Part shown: piece after piece, positions 43,303 through 55,130 of the stretch | Layout of the letters: every line of letters begins with the position of its first letter | Numbering within the stretch: position 1 is the first letter of the stretch | Assembly: GCA_003152315.1 (NCBI GenBank) | Contig: PLZV01000036.1 | Location: forward strand, 26,416-90,415 | Direction: 5' to 3' | Length of the DNA stretch: 64,000 nucleotides | From: Verrucomicrobiota bacterium | GTDB lineage: Bacteria; Verrucomicrobiota; Verrucomicrobiia; Palsa-1439 | Position numbers and translations under genes: made by a program | Notes under the pieces: generated by a model | What the model saw: only the letters and a program-made list of their open reading frames with translations | Told to the model about the DNA's origin: nothing | Database searches by the model: none

Positions 43303-45780
43303 CTACGTCTTCTTCTCGCTTTTGTCGGCTTCCGCCGTTTCTGCTTCTTGCTCCTGCTGTTCGCTGATAACGCGGGCGATGGCCACCAGTTTGTCGCCTT
43401 CATTGAGGTCGATGAGTTTGACGCCCTGGGTATTTCTTCCCGCGACACGGATGTCCTTGCAACTGGTGCGGACGGTCTGGCCCTGGGAGGTGGAGAGCAT
43501 GATCTCATCCGTGTCGGTGACGCTGAGGGCGCCGACGACACTGCCGACCTTGTCGGTGGTCTTCATGGTGATGATGCCTTTGCCGCCACGAGACTGAGTG
43601 CGATATTCGTCAAAGGGAGTGCGCTTGCCGATACCGTGTTCACCGGCGACGAGGAGCGTGGCATTGGTATCAATGATTTCAACTCCGATGACGTAATCGC
43701 CCTTGTCCGGGCGGATTCCCCAGTTGCCGATGGAGGCGCGTCCCATGTCGCGCGCTTCTTCTTCGTGGAACCGGATGCTCATGCCGTCCTTGGTAACGAG
43801 CACGATTTCATTGTTGCCGTTCGTAAGTTTCACGCCGATAAGGCGGTCGCCCTGCTCGATTTTGATGCCGATGACTCCGCCTTTTCGCGGGTTGGCGTAT
43901 TCGCCCAGGTTGGTCTTCTTCACGATACCGACCTTGGTCGCCATGAAGAGATACTGTTTGTCGGTAAACTCCTTGACGCGGATGAGCGCGGAAACTTTTT
44001 CCTCGGGACGAAGCTGGAGGAAGTTCGCCAGGCTCTTGCCCTTTGCGGCGCGGCCCATTTCCGGTAATTCGTAAACTTTTTCCACGTACACACGTCCTTC
44101 CTCGGTGAAGAACATGATGTAATCGTGAGTGGAGCAGGTGAAGAGGTGCTCGATGAAGTCCTCTTCGCGTTGTTCCATGCCCATGACCCCCTTGCCACCG
44201 CGGCGTTGCGAGCGGTAGGCGCTGACGGCGGTGCGCTTGATGTAGCCCTGGTGCGAGATCGTGACGATGCAGGCTTCATTGACAATAAGGTCTTCGATAT
44301 TGATCTCACCTTCGTCAGCCACGATATCGGTGCGGCGCGTGTCGCCATACTTCTCTTTGACCTCGAGCAACTCGGTCTTCACGACGGCCATAAGCTTCTT
44401 CTCGCTAGCCAGCAGGCTCTTCAGGTATTCGATGCGCTTAATGATCTCGAGGTACTCTTCCTCGATTTTGTCGCGTTCGAGACCGGTGAGCTGATAGAGT
44501 CGCATCTCGAGGATCGCGTTGCACTGGACCTCGGACAGTTTGAACTTCTCCATCAACTTCTTCTTCGCATCCTCGCGGTCGTCAGCGTTGCGGATGATCT
44601 TGACGACAGCATCGATGTTGTCGAGCGCTATGCGGAAGCCTTCGAGGATATGGGCGCGCTCCTCGGCTTTCTGCAACTCGAACTTCGTGCGGCGAGTGAT
44701 AACTTCGCGGCGATGCGCGATGTAGCACTCAATCATCTGTTTGATATTCATTATGCGCGGCCGACCGTGGTCGATCGCGAGCATAATGACGCCGAAGCTG
44801 TCTTCGAGCTGCGTGTGCTTGAAGAGGTTATTGATCACAACCTTCGGAATGGCGTCGCGCTTTAGTTCGATGACGACACGGATGCCATCTTTATTGGATT
44901 CGTCGCGAATATCGCTGATACCATCGAGCTTCTTTTCGTTGACAAGTTGCGCGGTACGCTCGATGAGTGAGGCTTTGTTGACGTTGTACGGAATCTCGGA
45001 AATGATAAGGCGCTCCTTGCCACCCTTGACCTCTTCGATGCCAATGCGGCCACGAATCTTAAGGCTGCCACGGCCGGTCATCAGATAATCCTTGATGCCC
45101 TGCTTGCCACAGATGAGACCACCCGTTGGGAAATCGGCGCCCTTGACGAATTTGGCGACTTTCTCGAGTTCCAGTTCCGGCTCATCGATCAGCGCGCAGC
45201 AGGCGTCAACGATTTCGGTGAGATTGTGCGGCGGAATGTTCGTGGCCATGCCGACCGCAATGCCCGTGCTGCCGTTGATCAGAAGATTGGGGATGCGCGC
45301 GGGCAGGACGACTGGCTCCACTTCCTTCTCGTCAAAATTGGGTTGAAAATTGACCGTGTCCTTATCGAGATCGGCGAGCAATTCTTCTGCGATCTCCTTG
45401 AGGCGGCATTCCGTATAGCGGTAGGCCGCCGCGGGATCACCGTCGATCGAGCCGAAGTTACCCTGGCCGTCTACGAGCGGATAGCGCATCGCAAAATCCT
45501 GAGCCATGCGGACGAGCGTGTCGTAGACGCTGGCGTCACCGTGCGGATGGTACTTGCCGAGTACTTCACCGACGACCTTGGCGCACTTGGAGTAGGAGCG
45601 GTTATGCAGCAATCCGATTTGGCGCATCGCGTAGAGCACGCGGCGATTGGACGGTTTCAAGCCGTCGCGTGCGTCCGGCAGGGCGCGCCCGACGATGACC
45701 GACATCGAGTAATCGATGTAGGCCTGCTGCATCTGTTCGCTGATATTGACCGGTGTAACCTTCTCGTTTTGAGCGTACAT
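43303..45780 (-). CDS. gyrA: DNA gyrase subunit A
   Basis: 825 residues. Catalytic Tyr at 122 (AAAYRYTE), [14 protein letters not shown] at 78-87, GyrA-box QRRGGKG in the C-terminal beta-pinwheel, so it is GyrA not ParC. Position 83 (E. coli numbering) is Ala and 84 is Ser, as in the mycobacterial enzyme. Tail is acidic/Lys-rich ([16 protein letters not shown]). It introduces negative supercoils together with GyrB, 9 bases downstream of the HEPN gene in one minus-strand operon. Confidence 0.97.
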   Translation of the reverse strand: MYAQNEKVTPVNISEQMQQAYIDYSMSVIVGRALPDARDGLKPSNRRVLYAMRQIGLLHNRSYSKCAKVVGEVLGKYHPHGDASVYDTLVRMAQDFAMRYPLVDGQGNFGSIDGDPAAAYRYTECRLKEIAEELLADLDKDTVNFQPNFDEKEVEPVVLPARIPNLLINGSTGIAVGMATNIPPHNLTEIVDACCALIDEPELELEKVAKFVKGADFPTGGLICGKQGIKDYLMTGRGSLKIRGRIGIEEVKGGKERLIISEIPYNVNKASLIERTAQLVNEKKLDGISDIRDESNKDGIRVVIELKRDAIPKVVINNLFKHTQLEDSFGVIMLAIDHGRPRIMNIKQMIECYIAHRREVITRRTKFELQKAEERAHILEGFRIALDNIDAVVKIIRNADDREDAKKKLMEKFKLSEVQCNAILEMRLYQLTGLERDKIEEEYLEIIKRIEYLKSLLASEKKLMAVVKTELLEVKEKYGDTRRTDIVADEGEINIEDLIVNEACIVTISHQGYIKRTAVSAYRSQRRGGKGVMGMEQREEDFIEHLFTCSTHDYIMFFTEEGRVYVEKVYELPEMGRAAKGKSLANFLQLRPEEKVSALIRVKEFTDKQYLFMATKVGIVKKTNLGEYANPRKGGVIGIKIEQGDRLIGVKLTNGNNEIVLVTKDGMSIRFHEEEARDMGRASIGNWGIRPDKGDYVIGVEIIDTNATLLVAGEHGIGKRTPFDEYRTQSRGGKGIITMKTTDKVGSVVGALSVTDTDEIMLSTSQGQTVRTSCKDIRVAGRNTQGVKLIDLNEGDKLVAIARVISEQQEQEAETAEADKSEKKT

Positions 45781-45789
45781 AATTAAATC

Positions 45790-46182
45790 CTACTGTTTCC
45801 CCAAAAACAGCTTCGTTGTTGTTAGAAAACTCTCGGCGTCGGCCATCAATTCTTTCAGCCGATCACAGCCCGGCGGCGGATTGGCGCCGAGGTCGGCGTC
45901 CTGGTGCAATTGTGTCGCGCGCTTGAATCGCTCGCCAAACTCTTGCGGGATCAAACCCGACTTCACGAACTCACGGTGGAACTTCGCGGCGACATTGCCG
46001 TCGCGCGATGGGCCGAACTCCTTCGTCGCGAGGAGTGCGCATGCGCAATAGAACATTGAGAAGTACACACGGTCCATCGTGCCGCGACACATCTCTTGAT
46101 CGATAAGCAAACGCGCCTCTCTTAGACTCTCGTTGGCTTGTGTGAGCCGTAAATCAATCAAGTCTTGGGCCTCTGGCGTCAC
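45790..46182 (-). CDS. HEPN-domain protein inside the gyr operon
   Basis: 130 residues, GTG start. Helical with the HEPN phrases DRVYFSMFYCACALLATKEFG and KFHREFVKSGLIPQEFGERF, fitting PF05168-type proteins (usually about 130 residues). The later usual R..ADY block appears as QLHQDADLG, and an obvious RX4-6H ribonuclease motif is not seen, so catalytic activity is doubtful. HEPN proteins often pair with MNT nucleotidyltransferases; none is here. It lies 10 bases after gyrB and 9 before gyrA. Confidence 0.78.
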   Translation of the reverse strand: MTPEAQDLIDLRLTQANESLREARLLIDQEMCRGTMDRVYFSMFYCACALLATKEFGPSRDGNVAAKFHREFVKSGLIPQEFGERFKRATQLHQDADLGANPPPGCDRLKELMADAESFLTTTKLFLGKQ

Positions 46183-46192
46183 GGCGTGAATT

Positions 46193-48814
<2,622 letters not shown>

Positions 48815-48845
48815 TTAAATTTCCCCTCCTCCAACCAATGCAAAA

Positions 48846-48874
48846 ATAGTACCGACACCTGGCTTGATCTGCAA
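48846..48874 (-). promoter_or_regulatory. promoter of the gyr operon
   Basis: On the minus strand TTGCAG (48874-48869), 17 bases, TACTAT (48851-48846). It gives a short leader of about 25 bases to the gyrB ATG at 48814. Confidence 0.55.
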
Positions 48875-48957
48875 CCAGAATCATTACTTTTTTTTCGTGT
48901 ATAACTAACGATGAGCGTGAATGTTCTAGCAAATTGACTGCGTTCAAAAATAGTAGG

Positions 48958-48985
48958 TTGACAGTTGATATTATCATGCTAAAAT
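48958..48985 (+). promoter_or_regulatory. promoter of the Rrf2-family regulator gene
   Basis: TTGACA (48958-48963), 16 bases, TAAAAT (48980-48985). Confidence 0.7.
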
Positions 48986-48992
48986 ATAGCAT
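48976..48992 (+). promoter_or_regulatory. inverted repeat overlapping the -10, candidate Rrf2 operator
   Basis: ATGCTA, AAATA, TAGCAT: perfect 6-bp arms covering the TAAAAT box. Its place suggests autorepression by the downstream Rrf2 regulator; untested. Confidence 0.5.
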
Positions 48993-49016
48993 CTTTGGCA
49001 AGATACTAATGATTCA

Positions 49017-49436
49017 ATGAAGGCGTCAGTAAAAAGTGATTATGCGTGTCGGGCGGTGGAGGCTTTGGCTCTCCATCATCCGAACACGCGCCCGCTGCGA
49101 ATTGAGGAAATTGCACACCGAGAAGCAATTCCGGCGAACTATCTCGTGCAGATTCTGATCGAGTTAAAGAGTAAGGGTCTCATCCAGAGCCGACGGGGAA
49201 AGGCTGGTGGATATGCCCTGGCTAAGACCCCTCGGGAGATCACCGTAGGCGATGTTTTGCGGGCCGTACAGGGCGACGTGCTGGAGATGCCGTTACTCCT
49301 GGAGGCGCGTTGCCCGGAAGAGATTAAGCGTGCCTGGCGGCGGATCAAGCAGGCCGCCGAACAAGCAGCGGACGACGTCAATTTTGAGGAGATTTGCGCG
49401 GAGGCCAAGAGCCGACCAGAGATGTATTACATCTAG
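49017..49436 (+). CDS. Rrf2-family transcriptional regulator (CymR-like)
   Basis: 139 residues. Winged helix: SDYACRAVEALALHH, LRIEEIAHREAIPANYLVQILIELKSKGLIQSRRGKAGGYALAK, the standard Rrf2 DNA-binding phrase. The three-cysteine [2Fe-2S] cluster of IscR/NsrR is not present; only single Cys residues occur. In Gram-positives the cluster-free CymR responds to cysteine status via CysK. Adjacent to the sulfur operon, it likely controls sulfur assimilation. Upstream inverted repeat supports autoregulation. Confidence 0.88.
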   Translation: MKASVKSDYACRAVEALALHHPNTRPLRIEEIAHREAIPANYLVQILIELKSKGLIQSRRGKAGGYALAKTPREITVGDVLRAVQGDVLEMPLLLEARCPEEIKRAWRRIKQAAEQAADDVNFEEICAEAKSRPEMYYI

Positions 49437-49447
49437 AATCTAAGCCG

Positions 49448-49475
49448 TTGACAGCCTTTTGTTCTTTGATATAGT
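49448..49475 (+). promoter_or_regulatory. promoter of the SAM-riboswitch sulfur operon
   Basis: TTGACA (49448-49453), 16 bases, TATAGT (49470-49475), 33 bases before the riboswitch P1 stem. A separate unit from the Rrf2 gene. Confidence 0.75.
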
Positions 49476-49504
49476 TCCTCGCGTTCCCTGAAAAGCTTCA
49501 GGAA

Positions 49505-49643
49505 ACAACTCATCAAGAGCGGTCGAGGGACTGGCCCGTAGAAACCGCGGCAACCGTTCAGCCAAGCAGTTAGTGGTTGAAGACAAGGTGCCAATTCCAG
49601 CTCCGAGACCCGACGCAAGTCGGGAACGGGGGAAGATGAGGGG
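49505..49643 (+). ncRNA. SAM-I (S-box) riboswitch
   Basis: Core bases are nearly consensus: CTCATCAAGAG, GGTCGAGGGACTGGCCC, CGCGGCAACC, and AAGGTGCCAATTCCAGC. P1 forms from CTCATC (49509-49514) and GATGAG (49635-49640). SAM binding stabilises P1. The 3' P1 strand can alternatively pair with CCTCTTCATC at 49664-49673, a candidate expression switch. A GGGGC/GCCCC hairpin follows at about 49698-49715 without a good T-run, so control may be at translation. SAM-I switches regulate methionine/sulfur genes. Confidence 0.95.
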
Positions 49644-49762
49644 AGAATCGAGTCGTCTTGATGCCTCTTCATCGTCGACCCACGGCTTGGGGACGCTGAA
49701 GGGGCTGGTTTTTGCCCCGGTGCAATGGCAGCCGCCGCTTGGTGAAGAAAGCGAGAGGGTAG

Positions 49763-51010
49763 ATGAAGGTAAAACATGGATTCTTCACCAGTCTAAAGTG
49801 TCGCGAGTGCGGGCGTCATTACCCGAAAGAAGCGCTGCATGTCTGCGAATTCTGTTTCGGCCCGCTGGAAGTCGATTACGACTACGACTTGATCAAGACC
49901 GTGCTGACACGGGACAAAATCCAGTCGCGGCCCACGAATATGTGGCGGTATCGCGAGTTGTTGCCGATCGAAGGCGAGCCGACCATCGGCTTCCAGGTCG
50001 GTTTCACCCCGCTCGTCAAGGCGGATCGCCTGGCGAAGCGGCTGGGCCTGCGCGAGGTCTGGGTGAAGAATGACACGGTCAACTACCCGACATTGTCCTT
50101 CAAGGACCGCGTGGTCAGTGTGGCCTTGTCGCGCGCACGGGAATTGGGTTTCGAAATTGTCGCCTGCGCGTCGACTGGTAATCTCGCAAATTCCGTTGCG
50201 GCCAACGCGGCGAGTGGCGGGCTGAAGAGTTACGTCTTCATCCCGGCCGACCTGGAAACGGGGAAAGTTCTCGGCTCGCTGGTGTACGGAACGAATGTCA
50301 TCGGCATCCGCGGCACATACGACGCAGTGAATCGCCTCTGCAGCGAAATCGCTGGCAAGTACGGCTGGGCGTTTGTGAATGTAAATATCCGTCCCTACTA
50401 CGCGGAAGGCTCGAAATCGCTGGGCTACGAGATCGTCGAGCAACTGGGATGGAGATTGCCGGATCACGTGGTGGTTCCGATGGCGGGCGGCTCCCTCATC
50501 ACGAAGATTCATAAATCGTTCAAGGAATTCGTGAAACTCGGCCTGGTGGACGAGCGGGAATGTCGCATTCACGGCGCTCAGGCCGAAGGTTGCGCGCCCA
50601 TCGTGAACGCCATGAAGATTGGCGCGGACATCATCAAGCCGGTGAGCAAGCCGCAGACGATCGTCAAGTCGCTGGCCATCGGCAACCCGGCGGACGGGTT
50701 TTACTCGATCCAGACCATGCGGCAGACCGGCGGCTGGGCGGAAAACCCGGACGACACGGAAGTGGTGGCGGGGATCCGGCTGCTGGCCGAGACCGAGGGA
50801 ATTTTTGCCGAAACAGCCGGCGGCGTAACGGTTGCGGCGACCAAGCGCCTCGTGGAGGACGGCCGGATCAAGTCGAACGAATCGCTTGTGTTGTGCATCA
50901 CGGGTCATGGGTTGAAGACGCAGGAAGCAGTGGCCAACAAGTGCGGCGAGGCGCGAGTTATCGGGCCGCATCTGCGCGAGTTTTTGGCCCTGCTCGACAG
51001 GAAGGATTGA
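49763..51010 (+). CDS. threonine-synthase-like PLP enzyme, candidate homocysteine synthase
   Basis: 415 residues, fold-type II PLP enzyme. N-terminal zinc-ribbon Cys pairs at 13/16 and 28/31 (CRECG, CEFCFG); PLP Lys114 in YPTLSFKDR; ASTGNLANSVAANAASGG and GFTPLVKADRL as in ThrC. By family it would convert O-phosphohomoserine to threonine. But it is governed by a SAM-I riboswitch and cotranscribed with a CysO-like carrier and NIL protein, so a switch to homocysteine formation from O-phosphohomoserine plus thiocarboxylate is an alternative. Both share the phosphohomoserine substrate; which is right is not decided by the sequence. Confidence 0.88.
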   Translation: MKVKHGFFTSLKCRECGRHYPKEALHVCEFCFGPLEVDYDYDLIKTVLTRDKIQSRPTNMWRYRELLPIEGEPTIGFQVGFTPLVKADRLAKRLGLREVWVKNDTVNYPTLSFKDRVVSVALSRARELGFEIVACASTGNLANSVAANAASGGLKSYVFIPADLETGKVLGSLVYGTNVIGIRGTYDAVNRLCSEIAGKYGWAFVNVNIRPYYAEGSKSLGYEIVEQLGWRLPDHVVVPMAGGSLITKIHKSFKEFVKLGLVDERECRIHGAQAEGCAPIVNAMKIGADIIKPVSKPQTIVKSLAIGNPADGFYSIQTMRQTGGWAENPDDTEVVAGIRLLAETEGIFAETAGGVTVAATKRLVEDGRIKSNESLVLCITGHGLKTQEAVANKCGEARVIGPHLREFLALLDRKD

Positions 51011-51031
51011 GATGAAGAAGGAGAAACGATT

Positions 51032-51307
51032 ATGCCAGTAAATGTGCGGATTCCGACACCATTGCGGAAACTAACGAAGGACAAGGACATTGTACAAGCC
51101 AGCGGCGCGACGATTCAGGACATCATCGACAGCTTGGAGAAGGAGTATCCGGGCTTGAAGGAGCGGATTTGTGATGAGCGGGGCGAATTGCGGCGCTTCG
51201 TTAACGTATACCTGAACGACGAGGACATTCGCTTTGCGCAGGGCAAGGGCACGCCGGTGAAGGACGGGGACGAGATTTCCGTGATTCCAGCTATCGCGGG
51301 TGGTTAA
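51032..51307 (+). CDS. MoaD/ThiS-family sulfur carrier (CysO-like)
   Basis: 91 residues, a ubiquitin-fold carrier ending in Gly-Gly (IPAIAGG). VNVRIPTPLRKLT, ELRRFVNVYLNDEDIRF and DGDEISVIPAIAGG align closely with Mycobacterium tuberculosis CysO. The C-terminal Gly becomes a thiocarboxylate after adenylation by an E1-like enzyme, and CysM uses it to make cysteine. Here the neighbour is a threonine-synthase-like enzyme, not CysM. AAGGAG precedes the ATG. Confidence 0.9.
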   Translation: MPVNVRIPTPLRKLTKDKDIVQASGATIQDIIDSLEKEYPGLKERICDERGELRRFVNVYLNDEDIRFAQGKGTPVKDGDEISVIPAIAGG

Positions 51308-51332
51308 ACACAGCGTTGGTACCAAGGACAAC

Positions 51333-51608
51333 ATGGCAAAAACAACGAAAGCAGCGAAGTCGGCGAACGAGATCAAGCGCCTCTGGCTGACCTATCCGAA
51401 GAAGGCCATCCAGCGGCCGGCGATATATGAGTTGGGCCACAAGTTCAAGGTCGTGACCAACATTCGCCAGGCCAGTGTGACGGAGGAAGTCGGCATCGTT
51501 TCGCTGGAATTGGTGGGCGAACGCACCGAGATCAAGAAGGCCATCAAATGGCTGGAAGGCCTCGGTATCAAGGTTGAGCCCGTCGAGATCAACGTGATTG
51601 AAGGGTAA
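51333..51608 (+). CDS. NIL-domain protein
   Basis: 91 residues: a Lys-rich start and one NIL domain (KRLWLTYPKKAIQRPAIYELGHKFKV, NIRQASVTEEVGIVSLELVG, IKKAIKWLEGLGIKVEPVE), the ACT-like fold first seen at the C terminus of the methionine importer MetN. In archaea a NIL-ferredoxin works with a DUF39 protein in homocysteine synthesis. No ferredoxin Cys here. In this operon it may bind a sulfur amino acid or the carrier. AAGGA site upstream. Confidence 0.88.
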   Translation: MAKTTKAAKSANEIKRLWLTYPKKAIQRPAIYELGHKFKVVTNIRQASVTEEVGIVSLELVGERTEIKKAIKWLEGLGIKVEPVEINVIEG

Positions 51609-51617
51609 AGAACGAAC

Positions 51618-52340
51618 GTGAAGTTCACATCGGAAGAGATCCATCGTCTGGCGGCGGAGTTCGAGCGGCGAACGCCGCAGGACATACTGCAATGGGCCGC
51701 GGACAACTTCGGTTCGCGCGTCGCCATTTCTTCCGCGTTTGGCCCTGAAGGCCTGGTCGTGATCGACATTGCGATGCGCAAAGTAACGCCGCGTCTGCCG
51801 ATCTTTACCATCGACACGGGATTCTTCTTCAAGGAAACCGTCGAACTGATCCGCCAGGTTGAGCAGGAATACGGCGTCGCCATTGAACGGCTGCACCCGG
51901 AGCTGACGCCCGAACAGCAGGCCGAGAAGTATGGCCCCGAACTTTACCGGCGCAAACCCGACCAATGCTGCTATATGCGCAAAGTGCTTCCGCTCCAGCA
52001 GAAACTGCCGCAACTCGACGCGCTCGTTGCCGGCCTGCGGCGCTCGCAGGGCGAGACCCGTCAGGGCGCAAGAATACTGCAATTACAAGAAACGGCTGAG
52101 GGCCATCGTTACATTAAAATCAACCCGCTGGCCGCTTGGAGCAAGGAAGAGGTCTGGTGGTACATTGTCAGCCACCAACTGCACTACAATCCGCTCCACG
52201 ACCAGGGCTACCCGAGCATCGGTTGCTCGCCGGACTGCTGCACGCGCGCCGTGAAAGACGGGGAAGGCGAACGCGCCGGTCGCTGGGCCGGTTCCGATAA
52301 GAAGGAGTGCGGACTCCACACCTTCGCCGCGAACATCTGA
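51618..52340 (+). CDS. cysH: phosphoadenylyl/adenylyl-sulfate reductase
   Basis: 240 residues; reduces APS or PAPS to sulfite. Cluster Cys pair CC at 117-118 and KECGLH catalytic Cys at 231. Normally the second pair is in GCAPCT; here it is GCSPDCCT (203-209), two residues longer. The CC/CXXC pattern is of the [4Fe-4S] APS-type enzymes, so APS is the expected substrate although an APS kinase domain is also encoded next door. GTG start; weak ribosome site. Confidence 0.92.
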   Translation: MKFTSEEIHRLAAEFERRTPQDILQWAADNFGSRVAISSAFGPEGLVVIDIAMRKVTPRLPIFTIDTGFFFKETVELIRQVEQEYGVAIERLHPELTPEQQAEKYGPELYRRKPDQCCYMRKVLPLQQKLPQLDALVAGLRRSQGETRQGARILQLQETAEGHRYIKINPLAAWSKEEVWWYIVSHQLHYNPLHDQGYPSIGCSPDCCTRAVKDGEGERAGRWAGSDKKECGLHTFAANI

Positions 52341-52365
52341 CGGCGTCGCGCGGGAGTTTTCAAAT

Positions 52366-53166
52366 ATGGACCATCTCGACAAATTGGAGAACCAAAGCAT
52401 TTTCATCATTCGCGAGGCGTTCAATAAGATCGACCGGCTTGCGATGCTATGGAGCGTGGGTAAGGACTCGCAGACCATCATGTGGCTCGCGCGCAAGGCG
52501 TTTTTCGGGCACGTCCCATTTCCGTGCGTGTTTATGGAAACGACTTTTGACATGCCGGAACTCGTCGAGTTACGCGACCGATTGACGAAGGAGTGGAAAC
52601 TGAACCTGGTCATCGCCCGCAATGAGGAGGCGCTCGCGCAGGGGATGAATCACACGCGTGGCCGCGTCAATTGCTGCTCGGCGTTGTTGAAGGAGAACCT
52701 CAAGAAGATTGTCGATCGTGAGAAATACGGCGGGCTCATTGTGGGCGTGCGCCGTGATGAGGACCCGACCCGCGCGAAAGAACGCTATTTCTCGCCGCGC
52801 GACAAGAACATGGAATGGAATGTCGAGGACCAGCCGCCCGAGCTGTGGGACCAGTTCAACACGGACCTGGCGGGCGGTACACATCTGCGCGTCCATCCGC
52901 TCCTGCACTGGACGGAGATGAACATCTGGGAGTACGCCGAGCGCGAGCAGATTCCGAACGTATCGCTGTACTTCGCCAAGAACGGGAAACGCTATCGCAG
53001 TCTCGGTTGCGTCCCTTGCACGTTCACGATCGATTCGGACGCCGACACCTACGAAAAGATTCGCGAAGAATTGCGGACAACCAAACGCAGCGAACGCAGC
53101 GTCCGCGCCCAGGACCAGGAAAGCGAAGACGCTTTCGAGAAACTTCGCCGTGACGGGTACATGTAA
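52366..53166 (+). CDS. cysD: sulfate adenylyltransferase subunit 2
   Basis: 266 residues, PP-loop ATP pyrophosphatase. P-loop SVGKDS (30-35), ETTFDMPELVELRD, GGLIVGVRRDEDPTRAKER, and a C-terminal SLGCVPCTFTIDSDADT match CysD. It forms APS from ATP and sulfate with the CysN GTPase. 3 bases before cysNC. Confidence 0.96.
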   Translation: MDHLDKLENQSIFIIREAFNKIDRLAMLWSVGKDSQTIMWLARKAFFGHVPFPCVFMETTFDMPELVELRDRLTKEWKLNLVIARNEEALAQGMNHTRGRVNCCSALLKENLKKIVDREKYGGLIVGVRRDEDPTRAKERYFSPRDKNMEWNVEDQPPELWDQFNTDLAGGTHLRVHPLLHWTEMNIWEYAEREQIPNVSLYFAKNGKRYRSLGCVPCTFTIDSDADTYEKIREELRTTKRSERSVRAQDQESEDAFEKLRRDGYM

Positions 53167-53169
53167 GCG

Positions 53170-55065
53170 ATGAGCACGAATACGCTTCAATCAGAGCAGT
53201 TGAAGATCGTCATCGTCGGGCACGTGGACCATGGCAAGTCCACGCTGGTGGGGCGCTTGTTTTACGACACCGGCTCGCTGCCGGAAGGCAAGTACGAGAA
53301 GATCAAGACCGCTTGCGAACGACGCGGGATGCCATTCGAGTGGGCATTCCTGATGGACGGCCTGCAGGCGGAACGCGATCAGAACATCACTATCGACACC
53401 GCGCAGATTTGGTTTCGCACGAAGCAACGCCAATACGTGATTATCGATGCGCCCGGCCATAAGGAGTTCCTCAAGAACATGGTCACGGGAGCCGCGAGCG
53501 CCGAGGCCGCGCTGCTGCTGATCGATGCGAGCGAAGGCGTGCAGGAGCAATCGCGCCGTCACGGGTTCCTCCTCTCGCTGCTCGGGATTCGCCAGATTGC
53601 GGTTCTGGTGAACAAGATGGATCTGAAGGGCTACAGCGATAAGGTGTTCAAGTCGATTGAGGATGAGTATCGCGCCTTCCTGAAGCAATTTGGTGTTGAA
53701 CCGAAACTTTTCATTCCGATTGCCGCAGCCAAGGGCGACAACGTTGCCAACAAATCTACGAACATGCCGTGGTATAGCGGCCCGACCGTCTTGGAAGCAC
53801 TCGATCGATTTCAAACTGCGGAACCACCTCACAATTTGCCGCTGCGCTTCCCGATTCAGGACGTTTATCGGTTTGATCAACGCCGCATTCTCGCCGGCCG
53901 CGTCGAATCCGGTATACTTCGCGTGGGTGACAAAATTCTCTTCTCGCCGCGAAACAAGGTCAGCACGGTCAAGTCGATTGAGAACTGGCCGCACGGTTCT
54001 CGCGAGGTCGCGACGGCAGGTGAGTCCATCGGCATCACGCTGACGGAGCAGATCTTCGTTGAGCGTGGCCAGATTGGATCCGGTGAGCAGGATGCGCCCA
54101 TCGAGGAGGATGTGTTCAATGCGAAGTTTTTCTGGCTTGGACGTCAGAACCTCGAAGTCGGACGCAAGATCAAGCTGAAGTTGACCACCGAAGAAGTGGA
54201 GTGCCAGATCCAATCGATTGAAAAGCTGATCGATGCCTCGACACTGGAAGAAATCGACACGAAATCGCGGCCGTACGTGGCGCGCAACGACGTGGCCGAG
54301 GTCACGATTCGCACCAAGACGCCCATCGCGTTCGATAACGCGGATCGGATCGTCAACACTGGCCGTTTCGTATTCATCGATCGTTTCCAGGTGTGTGGTG
54401 GTGGAGTTATTTCGAAAGGCGAATATCCCGACCGACGTCAGGTATTGTCGGGAGTGAAGAGCCAGAACATTTTTTGGTCGGCCGGCAAGATAACGCGGGA
54501 GATACGCGAACAGCGCAATCGACACAAAGGCGCCATCCTCTGGCTCACCGGGTTGTCCGGCGCCGGTAAATCGACCGTGGCCACGGAATTGGAGCGCGAA
54601 CTGTTCGCGATGGGCTTACACACGTATATTCTCGACGGCGACAACATCCGCCACGGTCTCAGCGCCAATCTCGGATTTTCGCCCGAAGACCGCACCGAGA
54701 ACATCCGGCGGGTGGCGGAGGTCGCGCGGCTGCTCATGGACGCGGGTGTGATGGTGATCACGGCTTTTATCTCGCCGTACCGCGACGACCGCCGGCTCGC
54801 GCGTTCGCTGGTCAACGAGGGCGAGTTCGTGGAAGTGTATGTCAACGCGCCGCTCGAAGTTTGCGAACAGCGCGATCCGAAGGGTCTCTATAAGAAGGCG
54901 CGCGCGGGTGAGATTGCCAACTTCACCGGCGTCTCCGCGCCGTACGAGCCGCCAGACCGTCCCGAATTGGTGGTCCACACAGACAAGCAGACACCGGCGG
55001 AGTGCGTGGCCCACATCATTGACTTTCTGAAGCTGCAGTACATCGACACGGACTGGAGCATCTAG
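53170..55065 (+). CDS. cysNC: sulfate adenylyltransferase subunit 1 / APS kinase fusion (CysNC)
   Basis: 631 residues. CysN GTPase: GHVDHGKST (17-25), DAPGHKE, NKMD; then domains II/III. APS kinase from ~residue 450: Walker [10 protein letters not shown] (~461-469), [12 protein letters not shown], and [10 protein letters not shown]. The fusion, NodQ-like, makes PAPS from sulfate. Start ATG at 53170. No terminator downstream was found; an imperfect hairpin covers the stop region. Confidence 0.95.
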   Translation: MSTNTLQSEQLKIVIVGHVDHGKSTLVGRLFYDTGSLPEGKYEKIKTACERRGMPFEWAFLMDGLQAERDQNITIDTAQIWFRTKQRQYVIIDAPGHKEFLKNMVTGAASAEAALLLIDASEGVQEQSRRHGFLLSLLGIRQIAVLVNKMDLKGYSDKVFKSIEDEYRAFLKQFGVEPKLFIPIAAAKGDNVANKSTNMPWYSGPTVLEALDRFQTAEPPHNLPLRFPIQDVYRFDQRRILAGRVESGILRVGDKILFSPRNKVSTVKSIENWPHGSREVATAGESIGITLTEQIFVERGQIGSGEQDAPIEEDVFNAKFFWLGRQNLEVGRKIKLKLTTEEVECQIQSIEKLIDASTLEEIDTKSRPYVARNDVAEVTIRTKTPIAFDNADRIVNTGRFVFIDRFQVCGGGVISKGEYPDRRQVLSGVKSQNIFWSAGKITREIREQRNRHKGAILWLTGLSGAGKSTVATELERELFAMGLHTYILDGDNIRHGLSANLGFSPEDRTENIRRVAEVARLLMDAGVMVITAFISPYRDDRRLARSLVNEGEFVEVYVNAPLEVCEQRDPKGLYKKARAGEIANFTGVSAPYEPPDRPELVVHTDKQTPAECVAHIIDFLKLQYIDTDWSI

Positions 55066-55130
55066 GCGGCGAAGATTTGCTTTCGCGCCGTCGAGCGCTA
55101 GGTTAGGATGAAACTGGCGAGGAGGACACT

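Noticed and set aside
44125..44865. Long plus-strand frames opposite gyrA and gyrB
   Set aside because: Shadow frames caused by codon bias of conserved genes on the other strand.
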